DNA of 64,000 nucleotides from assembly GCA_021847605.1 (NCBI GenBank), contig JAJZQN010000005.1, positions 1-64,000 on the forward strand, written 5' to 3'. Under the pieces are notes generated by a model. That model saw only the letters and a list, made by a program, of their open reading frames with translations. It was not told the origin of the DNA and did no database searches. Shown here one piece after another: positions 8,895 through 17,773 of the stretch. The stretch comes from Pseudomonadota bacterium (GTDB taxonomy: Bacteria; Pseudomonadota; Alphaproteobacteria; Sphingomonadales; Sphingomonadaceae). The position numbers and the translations under genes were made by a program. Within the stretch, counting starts at the first letter, position 1, and every line of letters begins with the position of its first letter.

Positions 8895-9764
8895 TTACGC
8901 CCTTGTGATCCGCCGCACCAGTGCGCTGGTATCCTGTCGATGGCCGCCCATCGCCTGCACATCGGCATAAAGTTGATCGATCATCGCCGTCACCGGCAGC
9001 GTTGCGCCATTGGCGCGTGCTTCCTCCAGCGCCAGTCCCAGATCCTTGCGCATCCAATCGATGGCGAATCCGAAATCGAAACTGTCCTGCGCCATCGTCT
9101 TCCATCGATTGTCCATCTGCCAGCTTTGCGCCGCGCCGCCGGAAATCGCCTCGAACACCTTATCGAGGTCCAGTTCGGCCGCCTGCGCAAAACGCAGCGC
9201 TTCGGAAAGGCCTTGCAGAACGCCGCCGATGCAAATTTGGTTCACCATCTTGGCGGTCTGGCCCGCGCCCGCGCTGCCGACATGGACGATGCGCGCTGCA
9301 TAGGCCTGCATCACCAGTCTCCCCGCTGCAACCGCCGGTTCGCTGCCCCCGCACATGATGGACAGGCGGCCATTTTCCGCGCCAGCCTGTCCGCCGGATA
9401 CCGGTGCGTCGATGCTGTGAATGCCGCGGCTTTCGCCCTCGACCGATAATTGCCGGGCGATGCGGGCCGATACGGTGGTATGGTCGATGAACAGGCTACC
9501 TTGCTTCATCGTGCGAAACGCACCTTCGCGGCCCAGTGTGATCTGGCTCAGATCATCGTCGGTGCCAACGCAGCTGATGACGATGTCGGCGTCTTCGGCG
9601 GCCTTTGCCGGGTTGATCGCCACCTGTCCTCCATAGGCCTCCGACCAGCTTTTCGCCTTGCCGATCGACCGGTTATAGACGGTCATCTGATGTCCCGCCT
9701 TGGCCAGATGCCCGGCGATGGGGCCGCCCATGATTCCCAGCCCGATAAACGCGATATTAGCCAT
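8895..9764 (-). CDS. beta-hydroxyacid dehydrogenase (3-hydroxyisobutyrate dehydrogenase family)
   Basis: 289-aa NAD(P)-dependent dehydrogenase. The nucleotide-binding loop FIGLGIMGGPIAGHLAKAG is at residues 6-24, the substrate-binding DAPVSGGQAGAENG lies near 120, and the catalytic Lys sits in GAGQTAKMVNQ. The family includes 3-hydroxyisobutyrate dehydrogenase, tartronate semialdehyde reductase (GarR/GlxR) and 2-hydroxy-3-oxopropionate reductases; I cannot separate these by eye. It is the first gene of a two-gene minus-strand operon with the exported amidohydrolase, and is divergent from threonine dehydratase across a 95-bp gap. Confidence 0.87.
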   Translation of the reverse strand: MANIAFIGLGIMGGPIAGHLAKAGHQMTVYNRSIGKAKSWSEAYGGQVAINPAKAAEDADIVISCVGTDDDLSQITLGREGAFRTMKQGSLFIDHTTVSARIARQLSVEGESRGIHSIDAPVSGGQAGAENGRLSIMCGGSEPAVAAGRLVMQAYAARIVHVGSAGAGQTAKMVNQICIGGVLQGLSEALRFAQAAELDLDKVFEAISGGAAQSWQMDNRWKTMAQDSFDFGFAIDWMRKDLGLALEEARANGATLPVTAMIDQLYADVQAMGGHRQDTSALVRRITRA

Positions 9765-9859
9765 AAGCCTCGTACATCTGTGCGTGGACCCCTGCCATAG
9801 GGGCAGTTTTCGGACAGTGCCAGTTCCTTCACCCGCAATTTTCGTTTAGGGGCAGCCCC

Positions 9860-11107
9860 ATGAACACGCTAACCAAGATCGAAAGCGCCTTGTCGCTGCC
9901 CATCACCGTCGATGACATCCTTGCCGCGCGGACCCGAATTTCGGGCGCCATCGTCAAGACGCCGACGCTGATTAGTCAGACGCTGTCCGACATGCTTGGT
10001 TGCCAGGTCTATCTGAAATTCGAAAATCACCAGTTTACCGCCGCCTATAAGGAACGCGGGGCGCTTAATCGTCTGCTCCAGCTTGATGAAGCCTCCAAAG
10101 CCAAGGGCGTGATCGGCGCATCCGCCGGCAATCATGCGCAGGGTCTTGCCTATCATGGCAAGCGTCTGGGTGTGCCTGTGACCATCGTCATGCCGACCAC
10201 GACGCCGATCGTGAAAGTCACCCAGACTCGCGGCCATGGCGCGACCGTGGTGCAATATGGCGAGAAATTCGACGACGCCTATGCCCATGCCCGCAAGCTG
10301 GAAGTGGAACAGGGGCTGACCTTCATTCATCCGTTCGATGAGCCGGACATCATGGCGGGACAGGGCACTGTCGCGCTAGAAATGCTGGAGGATGCGCCGG
10401 AAATCGATACGCTGGTCATCCCGATCGGCGGCGGCGGTCTGTTTTCCGGCATGGCGACGGCGGCCCGCGCGATGAAGCCGGATATTCGCCTGATCGGCGT
10501 ACAGGCCGAACTCTATCCCTCGATGTACGACTTCATCAAAGGCGCGGATCTGGCCTGCGACGGCGATACGCTGGCAGAGGGTATTGCGGTCAAGCAGCCC
10601 GGGGAGATTACCCGCCGCGTTGTCGAGCGTCTGGCGGACGATGTGCTGCTCGTCACGGAACGGCGGCTGGAGGAAGCCGTCAGCCTGCTGCTCCAGATCG
10701 AGAAGACAGTGGTCGAAGGAGCAGGGGCTGCCGGTCTTGCCGCCTTGCTCACCCATCGGGAACAGTTTGTCGGGCGCAAGGTCGGGCTGATCCTGACCGG
10801 GGGCAATATCGATACGCGCCTGCTGGCCAATGTGCTGTTGCGCGACCTTGCCCGCTCGGGCCGGCTCGCCCGCCTGCGCATCATTCTTCAGGATCGGCCC
10901 GGCGCGCTGTTCCATGTCGCCCGTATCTTCGATCAGGAGGCGGTCAACATATTGGAACTGGCGCATCAGCGCATCTTCACCAACCTGCCGGCCAAGGGGC
11001 TGAGTTTGGACGTGGAATGCGAAACCCGCGATCGCGCCCATCTTCAGCGGCTGATCGCGGCGCTCGGTGAAGCGGGATATGAGGTCGCGCCGATCGAAGT
11101 CGCATAA
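9860..11107 (+). CDS. ilvA: threonine ammonia-lyase with C-terminal ACT domain
   Basis: 415-aa pyridoxal-phosphate enzyme converting L-threonine to 2-oxobutanoate and ammonia, the first step towards isoleucine. The PLP lysine lies in FTAAYKERGALNRLL, the phosphate-binding glycine loop is PIGGGGLFSGMATA, and SAGNHAQGLAYHG is conserved. The last 75 residues (RLRIILQDRPGALFHVARIF) form one ACT regulatory domain, matching the TIGR01127-type enzymes rather than the longer E. coli IlvA with two ACT-like modules. The ATG at 9860 follows GGGGCAG. It appears to be monocistronic, 111 nt before bpt. Confidence 0.9.
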   Translation: MNTLTKIESALSLPITVDDILAARTRISGAIVKTPTLISQTLSDMLGCQVYLKFENHQFTAAYKERGALNRLLQLDEASKAKGVIGASAGNHAQGLAYHGKRLGVPVTIVMPTTTPIVKVTQTRGHGATVVQYGEKFDDAYAHARKLEVEQGLTFIHPFDEPDIMAGQGTVALEMLEDAPEIDTLVIPIGGGGLFSGMATAARAMKPDIRLIGVQAELYPSMYDFIKGADLACDGDTLAEGIAVKQPGEITRRVVERLADDVLLVTERRLEEAVSLLLQIEKTVVEGAGAAGLAALLTHREQFVGRKVGLILTGGNIDTRLLANVLLRDLARSGRLARLRIILQDRPGALFHVARIFDQEAVNILELAHQRIFTNLPAKGLSLDVECETRDRAHLQRLIAALGEAGYEVAPIEVA

Positions 11108-11218
11108 CGGGGCAGTCTCCGCGCATTTTTTCGTGGTAAATCCCCTTTCCTTGGGGGAGGGCGAACGGCATAGTCATGTCATGATCGATCGACGCCGCCA
11201 CGAAAGGATGTCAGGAGC

Positions 11219-12037
11219 GTGACTGCGCCCTTTCGGTTCCCGCGTTTCTTTGTGACCAACCCGTCCCCTTGCCCCTATTTACCGGGCAGGCAGGAACGCA
11301 AGGTGTTCACGGAACTGAGCGGCGACAATGCGGCGGAGCTGAACGATGCACTTGGACGCATCGGTTTTCGTCGCAGCCAGAATGTTGCCTATCGGCCAAG
11401 CTGTGCTGATTGTTCGGCCTGCGTGTCCGTGCGCGTCGTTACCGGCGAGTTCAAGCCGAATGCGACCCAGCGTAAGCTGATCCGCCGCAATGGCGACCTG
11501 ATCGTCACGGCGTGCAAGCCCTGGTCGACCGAAGAACAATATGCGCTGCTTCAGCGCTATCTTCAGGCGCGGCATCCCGGCGGCGGGATGACCGAAATGG
11601 ACGAGATGGATTTTGCCGACATGGTCGAACAGACCCCGGTCGACAGTCACATCGTAGAATATCGCGAGCCGGGCATCGACGGCCGTGTAGGCCGTCTGGT
11701 CGGTGCCTGCCTGACCGACCGGCAGGGTGATGGCCTGTCGATGATCTACAGCTTCTTCGATACCGAACTGGAGCATCGGCAGGGGTTGGGCAACTTCATC
11801 ATCATGGATCATATCTTGCGCGCCGCAAAAGCTGGTCTGCCCTATGTCTATCTTGGCTATTGGGTCGATGGATCGGCGCGCATGCAATATAAGGTGCGCT
11901 ATCGCCCGCTTGAAAAACTGGGCCGTACCGGGTGGATTCCGTTCGATCCCGCCGATCAGGTGCAGAAGATCCACGGCGGGCGTTCCGCTGACGAGCCGCC
12001 GCTGCCGGTCGAATTGACCAGCATTTTCCGCAAGTAA
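11219..12037 (+). CDS. bpt: aspartate/glutamate leucyltransferase (N-end rule)
   Basis: 272-aa bacterial aminoacyl-tRNA protein transferase that adds leucine from Leu-tRNA to N-terminal Asp or Glu, marking the protein for ClpS/ClpAP. Recognisable blocks are [24 protein letters not shown], the cysteine pair in [12 protein letters not shown] and [19 protein letters not shown] near the end. The start is GTG at 11219. AAGGA at 11204-11208 gives normal spacing, while the closer AGGAG would be too near. Length and N-terminus match the family. The gene stands alone. Confidence 0.93.
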   Translation: MTAPFRFPRFFVTNPSPCPYLPGRQERKVFTELSGDNAAELNDALGRIGFRRSQNVAYRPSCADCSACVSVRVVTGEFKPNATQRKLIRRNGDLIVTACKPWSTEEQYALLQRYLQARHPGGGMTEMDEMDFADMVEQTPVDSHIVEYREPGIDGRVGRLVGACLTDRQGDGLSMIYSFFDTELEHRQGLGNFIIMDHILRAAKAGLPYVYLGYWVDGSARMQYKVRYRPLEKLGRTGWIPFDPADQVQKIHGGRSADEPPLPVELTSIFRK

Positions 12038-12077
12038 AGCGCGCCGCAAAATCTTTTCCTGTAATATCGATTAAATG

Positions 12078-12123
12078 ATGCAGAAATCGCGTCTTCGTGG
12101 CGAAGATGTTTAACTTTCTGCAT
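12078..12123 (+). promoter_or_regulatory. nested inverted repeats in the leader of the GGDEF-EAL gene
   Basis: ATGCAGAAA (12078-12086) pairs with TTTCTGCAT (12115-12123). Inside lies a second stem TCTTCG (12092-12097) with CGAAGA (12101-12106) and a 3-nt loop. The structure ends about 50 nt before the ATG at 12174. It could be a structured 5' leader, an operator pair or a terminator for bpt. There is no T-run directly after it, which argues against a simple terminator. Confidence 0.45.
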
Positions 12124-12173
12124 TATGCCCCCTCGAATGTGTGCGGCAGGCCTGATCTTGAGGGAGGCGAGTC

Positions 12174-14699
12174 ATGGATCGCTTCGCTGATCGTCGATTC
12201 ACTGGCGGCTATGTGCCGCTGGCGGATATGGTCTTGCCGGCTGCAATATTTCCGCGCCAAAACAAGGCGCTGTCTTCACCCACTTTCGATCGCATAACGC
12301 CCCGCCTGCTTCGGTGGGTCGCGGATGCGCGCGGTCATGTGATCGCGGCCGACCCGATCGACGCTGCCTTTCCGATTCGCGTTGCGGTCAATCCGGCCGG
12401 ATGGGGATGGCGCCTGCTGTTCGACCGGAGCGATCGACGGGCCTTGATACAGGCTGCGCTGTCGGCCGATTGTCCGGAGCCTGTCATGCTGGCCATGCGC
12501 GGAACCGACGGGCAGGCGCGCTGGTGCCTGTTGCGCCTGCTCCGGGTCGATGGTCCGGGCGGCGCACGGCAATATCACGGCACGCTGGAGGATGTTCATG
12601 ATTATCATGACCGTCAGGCCCGCCTACTGGAAACGGCTCTGGCCGAAAGTCGCGAACATTATCGCTGTTCGGTCGAACTCAGTCCGCAGGTGCCGTGGAC
12701 TGCGTCCCCCTGTGGTGAAATAGAGGAGCTTGGGCCTCGCTGGTGCGACCTCACCGGCATGAGCGAGGAAGAGACGCTGGGACAGGGCTGGATCGAGGCC
12801 ATTCACCCTGACGATCTGATAGGCGTACTGACCACCTGGCGGCATCATCTGGACAGCGGCAGGCCGATTGACGTCGATTATCGTATCCGCCTGCGCCATG
12901 GCGGTTATCGCTGGATGCGGGCGCGGGCGGCGGCCCGGCGCGGACCGGACGGGGCAATCCTGCGCTGGTATGGTACGCTGGAGGATGTTCACGCGACCAA
13001 GCTGGCGCAGGATGCGCTGTCGGACAGTGAAGAGCGTTTTCGTCTGGCGGTTCAGTCGGCGCGGCTGGGCATCTGGGATTTCGACGTCGTAACCGGCGCG
13101 CGTCGATGGTCGAACGAATTTCGCACGATGTTGGGCTTGCCTGAAGATATGGTGGCGACTGCCGATCTGGCCCTGTCGCTTGTCCATCCCGACGACCGTG
13201 ATCAGTTGGCGGCCATGCTGGATGCTGTGGCGGCGGGCGCGGTGTCCCCGCATTTCGAAGCCACATTGCGCATCTATCGCGCCGACAATGGTCAACTGCG
13301 CTGGATTCGCAGCACGGGTTGGACGATCAGCATGGAAGAGGGACGTCCTCGTCGCATCGTCGTCACGTTCCTCGACGTCAGCGATCAGCGTGACGCGGAA
13401 GACCGCATTCGCTGGGCCGCGAGCCATGATCAGATGACCCGGCTGCCGAACCGGGCGCTATGGCAAGCGGGCCTCGAAAATATGGCGGCGAAGGCGGAGG
13501 AGGAAGGCGGAAAATTCGGCCTTCTGCTGCTGGATATCGATGATCTCAAGCGCGTGAACGACTCTCTCGGCCACGATATCGGTGATGCGCTGTTGTGCGG
13601 CTTTGCCACATGCCTGTCGATGGTGGCGCCGCCGGATGCGATTCTGGGCCGGCTGGGCGGTGATGAATTCGGCTTGATCGCGCCATCGCTGACCGATGCG
13701 GCTGCGTTGCAGGCGCTGAGCGCCAGATTGATGGACGACCTGCGCCAGCTACAGGTGCATCAGGACAGGGCGATGGATTGCGGCGTCAGCATAGGCGGCG
13801 CGATTTTCGGCGTCCATGGCGACAAGGCGACCGATCTGCTCAAGGCTGCCGATCTGGCGCTCTATGCGTCGAAAGCGGGCGGGCGCGGGCGTTTGACCCT
13901 GTTCCATTCCTCTCTGAGGGCCGAGGCGCAGCAACGTAGTTCGATGATCCGCATGGCCCGGCGCATCATCGACGAAAAACTGCTGATGCCCTATTATCAG
14001 CCCAAGGTGGATTTGTGCAGCGGCCGGGTGCTGGGCTATGAAGCCTTGTTACGCTGGCGCCATCCACGCATGGGTGTGCAATTGCCCGGCACGATTGCAG
14101 CTGCTTTCGAACATGGCGAATTATCGGTGTCGTTGACCCGGCTGATGCTGGACGCGGTGCTGGGCGACCTGTCCTGCTGGCTTGGAGAGGGCGGTAATCC
14201 GGGGCGCGTGGCGATCAACGCATCGGCCGCCGATTTCATGCAGGATGATTTCCCTGCTTATGTCCTTGATCGACTGCACCATTTCGGCGTGCCGCCAGCC
14301 CATGTGGAGATTGAGGTCGTGGAGGGCGTGTTCATGGGCCGTGGCGCGGATCAGGTGGCGCAGGCGCTGCACCGGTTCGTCGACGCCGGTATTCGCGTGG
14401 CGCTTGACGATTTCGGTACGGGATTCGCCTCACTCACCCATCTGAAACAATATCCGGTCGATGTGCTGAAGATCGACCGTAGTTTCATCGGCCATGATGG
14501 CGAAGACGCGGGGGATGTCGCGATCGTCGATGCCATCGTCAAGCTGGGCCAGAGCTTCGGCATGGAAGTGGTGGCCGAAGGCGTTGAAACGCAGGAGCAG
14601 GCCCGCCGCCTGCTGCGTCAGGGATGCCATGTGGGTCAGGGCTATCTGTTCGGTCGCCCCCGGCCCTTCGCGGAAATATCGGTGCCGCGCGCGGCCTGA
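12174..14699 (+). CDS. PAS-GGDEF-EAL signalling protein
   Basis: 841-aa cyclic di-GMP turnover protein. Residues about 40-410 contain PAS/PAC sensor modules, marked by repeated PAC ends (RWYGTLEDVHATK, RRIVVTFLDVSDQ). The diguanylate cyclase domain has intact GGDEF at residues 495-499 in LGRLGGDEFG. The phosphodiesterase domain has intact EAL at 623-625 and later DDFGTGFASLTHLKQYPVDVLKIDRSFI. Both catalytic signatures look complete, so it may be bifunctional or one domain may be regulatory. No membrane helix is evident, so it is probably cytoplasmic. GGAGGCGA upstream of ATG 12174 is a good ribosome-binding site. Cyclic di-GMP could influence the EPS cluster at the left edge, which is an inference only. 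Confidence 0.92.
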   Translation: MDRFADRRFTGGYVPLADMVLPAAIFPRQNKALSSPTFDRITPRLLRWVADARGHVIAADPIDAAFPIRVAVNPAGWGWRLLFDRSDRRALIQAALSADCPEPVMLAMRGTDGQARWCLLRLLRVDGPGGARQYHGTLEDVHDYHDRQARLLETALAESREHYRCSVELSPQVPWTASPCGEIEELGPRWCDLTGMSEEETLGQGWIEAIHPDDLIGVLTTWRHHLDSGRPIDVDYRIRLRHGGYRWMRARAAARRGPDGAILRWYGTLEDVHATKLAQDALSDSEERFRLAVQSARLGIWDFDVVTGARRWSNEFRTMLGLPEDMVATADLALSLVHPDDRDQLAAMLDAVAAGAVSPHFEATLRIYRADNGQLRWIRSTGWTISMEEGRPRRIVVTFLDVSDQRDAEDRIRWAASHDQMTRLPNRALWQAGLENMAAKAEEEGGKFGLLLLDIDDLKRVNDSLGHDIGDALLCGFATCLSMVAPPDAILGRLGGDEFGLIAPSLTDAAALQALSARLMDDLRQLQVHQDRAMDCGVSIGGAIFGVHGDKATDLLKAADLALYASKAGGRGRLTLFHSSLRAEAQQRSSMIRMARRIIDEKLLMPYYQPKVDLCSGRVLGYEALLRWRHPRMGVQLPGTIAAAFEHGELSVSLTRLMLDAVLGDLSCWLGEGGNPGRVAINASAADFMQDDFPAYVLDRLHHFGVPPAHVEIEVVEGVFMGRGADQVAQALHRFVDAGIRVALDDFGTGFASLTHLKQYPVDVLKIDRSFIGHDGEDAGDVAIVDAIVKLGQSFGMEVVAEGVETQEQARRLLRQGCHVGQGYLFGRPRPFAEISVPRAA

Positions 14700-14705
14700 A
14701 CCGGT

Positions 14706-14735
14706 GCGGGCGCGCGTTCAGCGACGCACGCCCGC
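14706..14735. terminator. GC hairpin between convergent genes
   Basis: GCGGGCGCGCGT (14706-14717) pairs with ACGCACGCCCGC (14724-14735), with one mismatch and a 6-nt loop. It lies between the tail-to-tail GGDEF-EAL and RcnB genes. T-runs are weak on both sides. Confidence 0.4.
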
Positions 14736-14742
14736 CGCATCC

Positions 14743-15804
14743 TTATTTACAGCGGCAGGACCGGCGCACCTTGCGCACCGTCTTGCGATAGGGAACCCGT
14801 TCCGTGACATAGGTCGTGGTGGTGGTCGTCGTCACTTCCGGCTGGATCGTCACGGTCGTCACCGTCGGCGCGGGATAATAATAGCCGTTGGCGATATAGC
14901 CGCCACCCTGCTGCACGGCCGGACCTTCGTTCCAGTGCGACGGGCCGTGATAGGGCGGGGGGGCATAGCTGACGCCTGCGCCGCTGACCTGACCTTCGAA
15001 CCGGCCGTCATATGTGCCCTTGACCTGACGCCCGTCCTCAGTGGTCCAGGTGCCGGTCCAGCGGCCGTCATAGTCATAATCATTGCCGCCGCCGGTGACG
15101 GCATCGTCGGCATAGCGATAGCCGCCATGGTCATAGTCCGCGCCGGGGCGGCGGGGCGGCGGTGGGGCGTCATGACGGGGGGCATCCTCGGCCCGGTCGA
15201 TGGCTGCACCGGCCACGGCGCCGACGCCTGCACCCACGATCGTTCCAACCGTGCGATTGCCGCGCCCGGCGATGCGATTGCCCGCTACCCCGCCCACGAC
15301 TGCGCCGATGGCCGCACCGCCCACGCCATTGTCGCGGCGCGGTGCATCGGCATAATAGCCATCGTCATAATCGCCATCGGGGCCATAGCCGCCCTCATAG
15401 CGATCCCAGTCGATATTGCGGCGATGGTCATAGACGCGGCCATAACGGTCCGTCATCACCGCATCGTCATAATAGCGCGACCAGCCATAGCCATAGGCCG
15501 GGGCGGGCAGGCCATAGGCTCCGTAGTTGGCGATATAATAGCTGGGGTTGACCCAATAGCGCGGCAACACATAGCCATAGACGGGACGGCGATAGGCGCC
15601 CCAGCCACCCGGCGCACGCGCGCCCGCATACCAGCGTCCCTGATAGCGCGGACCCCAGCGATGTGCCTGCGACCAGCCATTGTTCGACCCATTCCATCCA
15701 TGACGCACGATGGGCGTGGGGGCCGGGCCGGCCGCCGTCGCGGGCGCGCTCAGTCCCATCAGGGCGGCGCCGGTGCCGACAAGGGCAAGGCTCAGGATAC
15801 GCAT
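14743..15804 (-). CDS. RcnB-like periplasmic protein with glycine-zipper segment
   Basis: 353-aa exported protein. A Sec signal peptide (MRILSLALVGTGAALMGLSAPATAAG) precedes a Tyr/Trp/Arg/Gly-rich region with RcnB-like features (RPVYGYVLPRYWV). A glycine zipper of the 17-kDa surface antigen type follows (GGAAIGAVVGGVAGNRIAG, then TIVGAGVGAVAGAAID), then low-complexity sequence and a Thr-rich stretch ending in basic residues. Such proteins are common in sphingomonads; the function is not established and may concern envelope integrity or metal homeostasis. There is no obvious operon partner. Confidence 0.75.
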   Translation of the reverse strand: MRILSLALVGTGAALMGLSAPATAAGPAPTPIVRHGWNGSNNGWSQAHRWGPRYQGRWYAGARAPGGWGAYRRPVYGYVLPRYWVNPSYYIANYGAYGLPAPAYGYGWSRYYDDAVMTDRYGRVYDHRRNIDWDRYEGGYGPDGDYDDGYYADAPRRDNGVGGAAIGAVVGGVAGNRIAGRGNRTVGTIVGAGVGAVAGAAIDRAEDAPRHDAPPPPRRPGADYDHGGYRYADDAVTGGGNDYDYDGRWTGTWTTEDGRQVKGTYDGRFEGQVSGAGVSYAPPPYHGPSHWNEGPAVQQGGGYIANGYYYPAPTVTTVTIQPEVTTTTTTTYVTERVPYRKTVRKVRRSCRCK

Positions 15805-15932
15805 GCGGACACTCCCTGTTTCACCACGCGAAGCATGGACTCCGCGCGAAATATTAACAGCTTGTTTAGCATGGCGTTCCCGCCCTAGCCATATTGGGGG
15901 ATGCTTAATCCTGTCCCGAAACGGGGCGGCTG

Positions 15933-16418
15933 TTAACCGATCCGCGTGGCGATTGTCGCGACCAATGCTTCAAGTCCGCTCTGGTCCTGCTTGTCGAACC
16001 GGGCCGGGCGCGGGCTGTCGAGGTCCAGCACGCCGATCAGGCGATCGCCCGCCAGCACGGGGACGACGATTTCCGAAGCGCTCGCCGCGTCGCAGGCGAT
16101 ATGACCGGGGAAATCATGGACATCCTCGACCAGCTGGGTTTCCCGGCTTTGCGCCGCCGCGCCGCACACGCCGCGACCCACGGGAATGCGGATGCAGGCA
16201 GGCTTGCCCTGAAACGGCCCTAATACCAGTTCGCCTTCCTTCATCAGGTAGAAACCGGCCCAGTTGAGATCGGGCAGAAATTGCCAGATCAGCGCGGACA
16301 GGTTGGCCATATTGGCAACGGCGTCCGACTCGTCGCGGGTCAGCGCATCGGCAGCGGAGAGCAGGTCGGCATAAAGGGTCGCCTTGTCGGCGGCATCGGC
16401 GGGTGCGAAATCATACAT
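15933..16418 (-). CDS. msrC: free methionine-(R)-sulfoxide reductase (GAF domain)
   Basis: 161-aa single GAF-domain enzyme reducing free L-methionine-(R)-sulfoxide. Three cysteines sit at residues 75, 85 and 109 (PACIRIPVGRGVCG, then HIACDAAS). Their spacings of 10 and 24 equal those of the E. coli YebR/fRMsr catalytic cysteines. NWAGFYL and IGVLDLDSP are family signatures. It was probably once annotated simply as a GAF protein, but the cysteine pattern makes the reductase call firm. It is divergent from arfB. Confidence 0.9.
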   Translation of the reverse strand: MYDFAPADAADKATLYADLLSAADALTRDESDAVANMANLSALIWQFLPDLNWAGFYLMKEGELVLGPFQGKPACIRIPVGRGVCGAAAQSRETQLVEDVHDFPGHIACDAASASEIVVPVLAGDRLIGVLDLDSPRPARFDKQDQSGLEALVATIATRIG

Positions 16419-16570
16419 GGCGCCGATGTAGGCGTTCCCATGCGCGCTGACCAGAGGGGCGGCATCCTATGCGGCTTCTCGCTCGCCCGAAATATGGCGT
16501 TGCCGATGCGCTGCCCCATGCATATCGGCGCGCCGGTTGCACGGGCAGGCCATCATGGTAATGGCACATC

Positions 16571-16993
16571 GTGCCACGCATCGAAATCACCCGATCCATC
16601 TCGATCGACGAGGGCGAACTCTCGGAAAGCAGCACCCGTGCGTCGGGCGCCGGGGGGCAACATGTCAATACGACCGACAGCGCCGTCATCCTGCGGTTCG
16701 ACATTGCTGCGTCGCCATCCCTGCCCGAAGTCGTCAAATATCGGCTCGCCGCACTGGCGGGATCGCGGATGACGAACGAGGGGGTTCTGATCCTGCGCAG
16801 CGAAGGATCGCGATCCCAGTTCGAAAATCGTCGGGAAGTGCGGGAGCGCCTGTTCGCGATGATTCGGGAGGCGACCATCGTCCCCAAGAAGCGCAAGCCC
16901 ACCAAACCGACCAAGGCGTCACAGACCCGCCGCATCGATGGCAAGACGCGGCGCGCAGCGGTTAAAGCGGGGCGAGGCAAGGTCCGCGAATGA
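16571..16993 (+). CDS. arfB: alternative ribosome-rescue factor B (peptidyl-tRNA hydrolase)
   Basis: 140-aa YaeJ/ArfB protein that releases stalled peptides from ribosomes lacking a stop codon. The catalytic GGQ motif is at residues 28-30 in RASGAGGQHVNTTDSAV. The basic C-terminal tail (KKRKPTKPTKASQTRR, ending GRGKVRE) is the part that enters the empty mRNA channel. Absence of the codon-recognition domain separates it from RF1 and RF2. The start is GTG at 16571. It is convergent with the pseudouridine synthase 29 nt downstream. Confidence 0.92.
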   Translation: MPRIEITRSISIDEGELSESSTRASGAGGQHVNTTDSAVILRFDIAASPSLPEVVKYRLAALAGSRMTNEGVLILRSEGSRSQFENRREVRERLFAMIREATIVPKKRKPTKPTKASQTRRIDGKTRRAAVKAGRGKVRE

Positions 16994-17022
16994 CGCGCCT
17001 TTCCGGCGCTTCATCCTGACCG

Positions 17023-17700
17023 TCAAATTCCGGCATTCTCCAGCATGTCCTGACCGAAACCTGCCGCCATAAAGGTCGCGGGCAGGGGCGCTGTGGCTGC
17101 GGCAGCAGGCTTGTCGCCGCGTGCGATGCTCAGGAAACGGCTGTGCAGCAACATCGGCCCTTCGCCGTTGCCATAGACCGGGTCGCCCGCAATGCCAAAG
17201 CCCAGCCCATGGGCGGCATGGACACGAATCTGGTGGGTGCGGCCGGTGCGGGGTTCGAATGCGATCAGGGCGCGCCCGTCCTTCTCGCCAATCTTGCGCC
17301 AATGGGTGACGGCGGCCTTGCCCGCCTTGGCCGGGATCATGCGCCATCCCTTGGCCGCGCTGCTGACTTTGGACAGGGACAGTTCGATGACGCCTTCATC
17401 CTCGGCAGGGACGCCATCGACCACGGCAACATAGCGTTTCTCGACCGTGCCGGCTTCGAACGCGGCGGCGAACCGCTTGTGCGATTTGGGATTGCGCGCC
17501 AGCAACAGGCATCCGCTGGTGTCGCGGTCCAGCCGATGGACCGGCAGCGGCCAGCGCTGAAAGCCGAAGGTCAGCGAGGCGAGGTGATTTTCCAGGCTGA
17601 TCGATCCGTCGCGCGGGGCGTCGACCGGCAGGCCTGCGGGCTTGTCGAGGATGATGGCCTCGCCATCGATGAAGATTACGCAATCGGAAAGCAGGGCCAA
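17023..17700 (-). CDS. RluA-family pseudouridine synthase
   Basis: About 225-aa RNA pseudouridine synthase. The catalytic Asp is in VHRLDRDTSGCLLLA. AIILDKPAGLPVDAP and RTGRTHQIRVHAAHGLG are family blocks. There is no S4 domain, as in RluA itself (rRNA/tRNA). The start is uncertain: the frame stays open to 17904, but that part overlaps the divergent acyltransferase and reads like noise. TTG at 17700 (LLSDCVIFIDGE) gives a family-like N-terminus. The target RNA position cannot be assigned. Confidence 0.82.
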   Translation of the reverse strand: MALLSDCVIFIDGEAIILDKPAGLPVDAPRDGSISLENHLASLTFGFQRWPLPVHRLDRDTSGCLLLARNPKSHKRFAAAFEAGTVEKRYVAVVDGVPAEDEGVIELSLSKVSSAAKGWRMIPAKAGKAAVTHWRKIGEKDGRALIAFEPRTGRTHQIRVHAAHGLGFGIAGDPVYGNGEGPMLLHSRFLSIARGDKPAAAATAPLPATFMAAGFGQDMLENAGI

Positions 17701-17773
17701 GAAATCGGGTCCGTTCAGCAGGAGGAAAAAGGCGAATTGACGCCCGCGCCTCTTCCTATAGGCGGTGGAGCGG

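Noticed and set aside
14494..15888. 464-aa plus-strand ORF with long Ala/Ile-rich repeats
   Set aside because: Antisense to the RcnB/glycine-zipper gene, whose repetitive codons create the apparent repeats; there is no start context.
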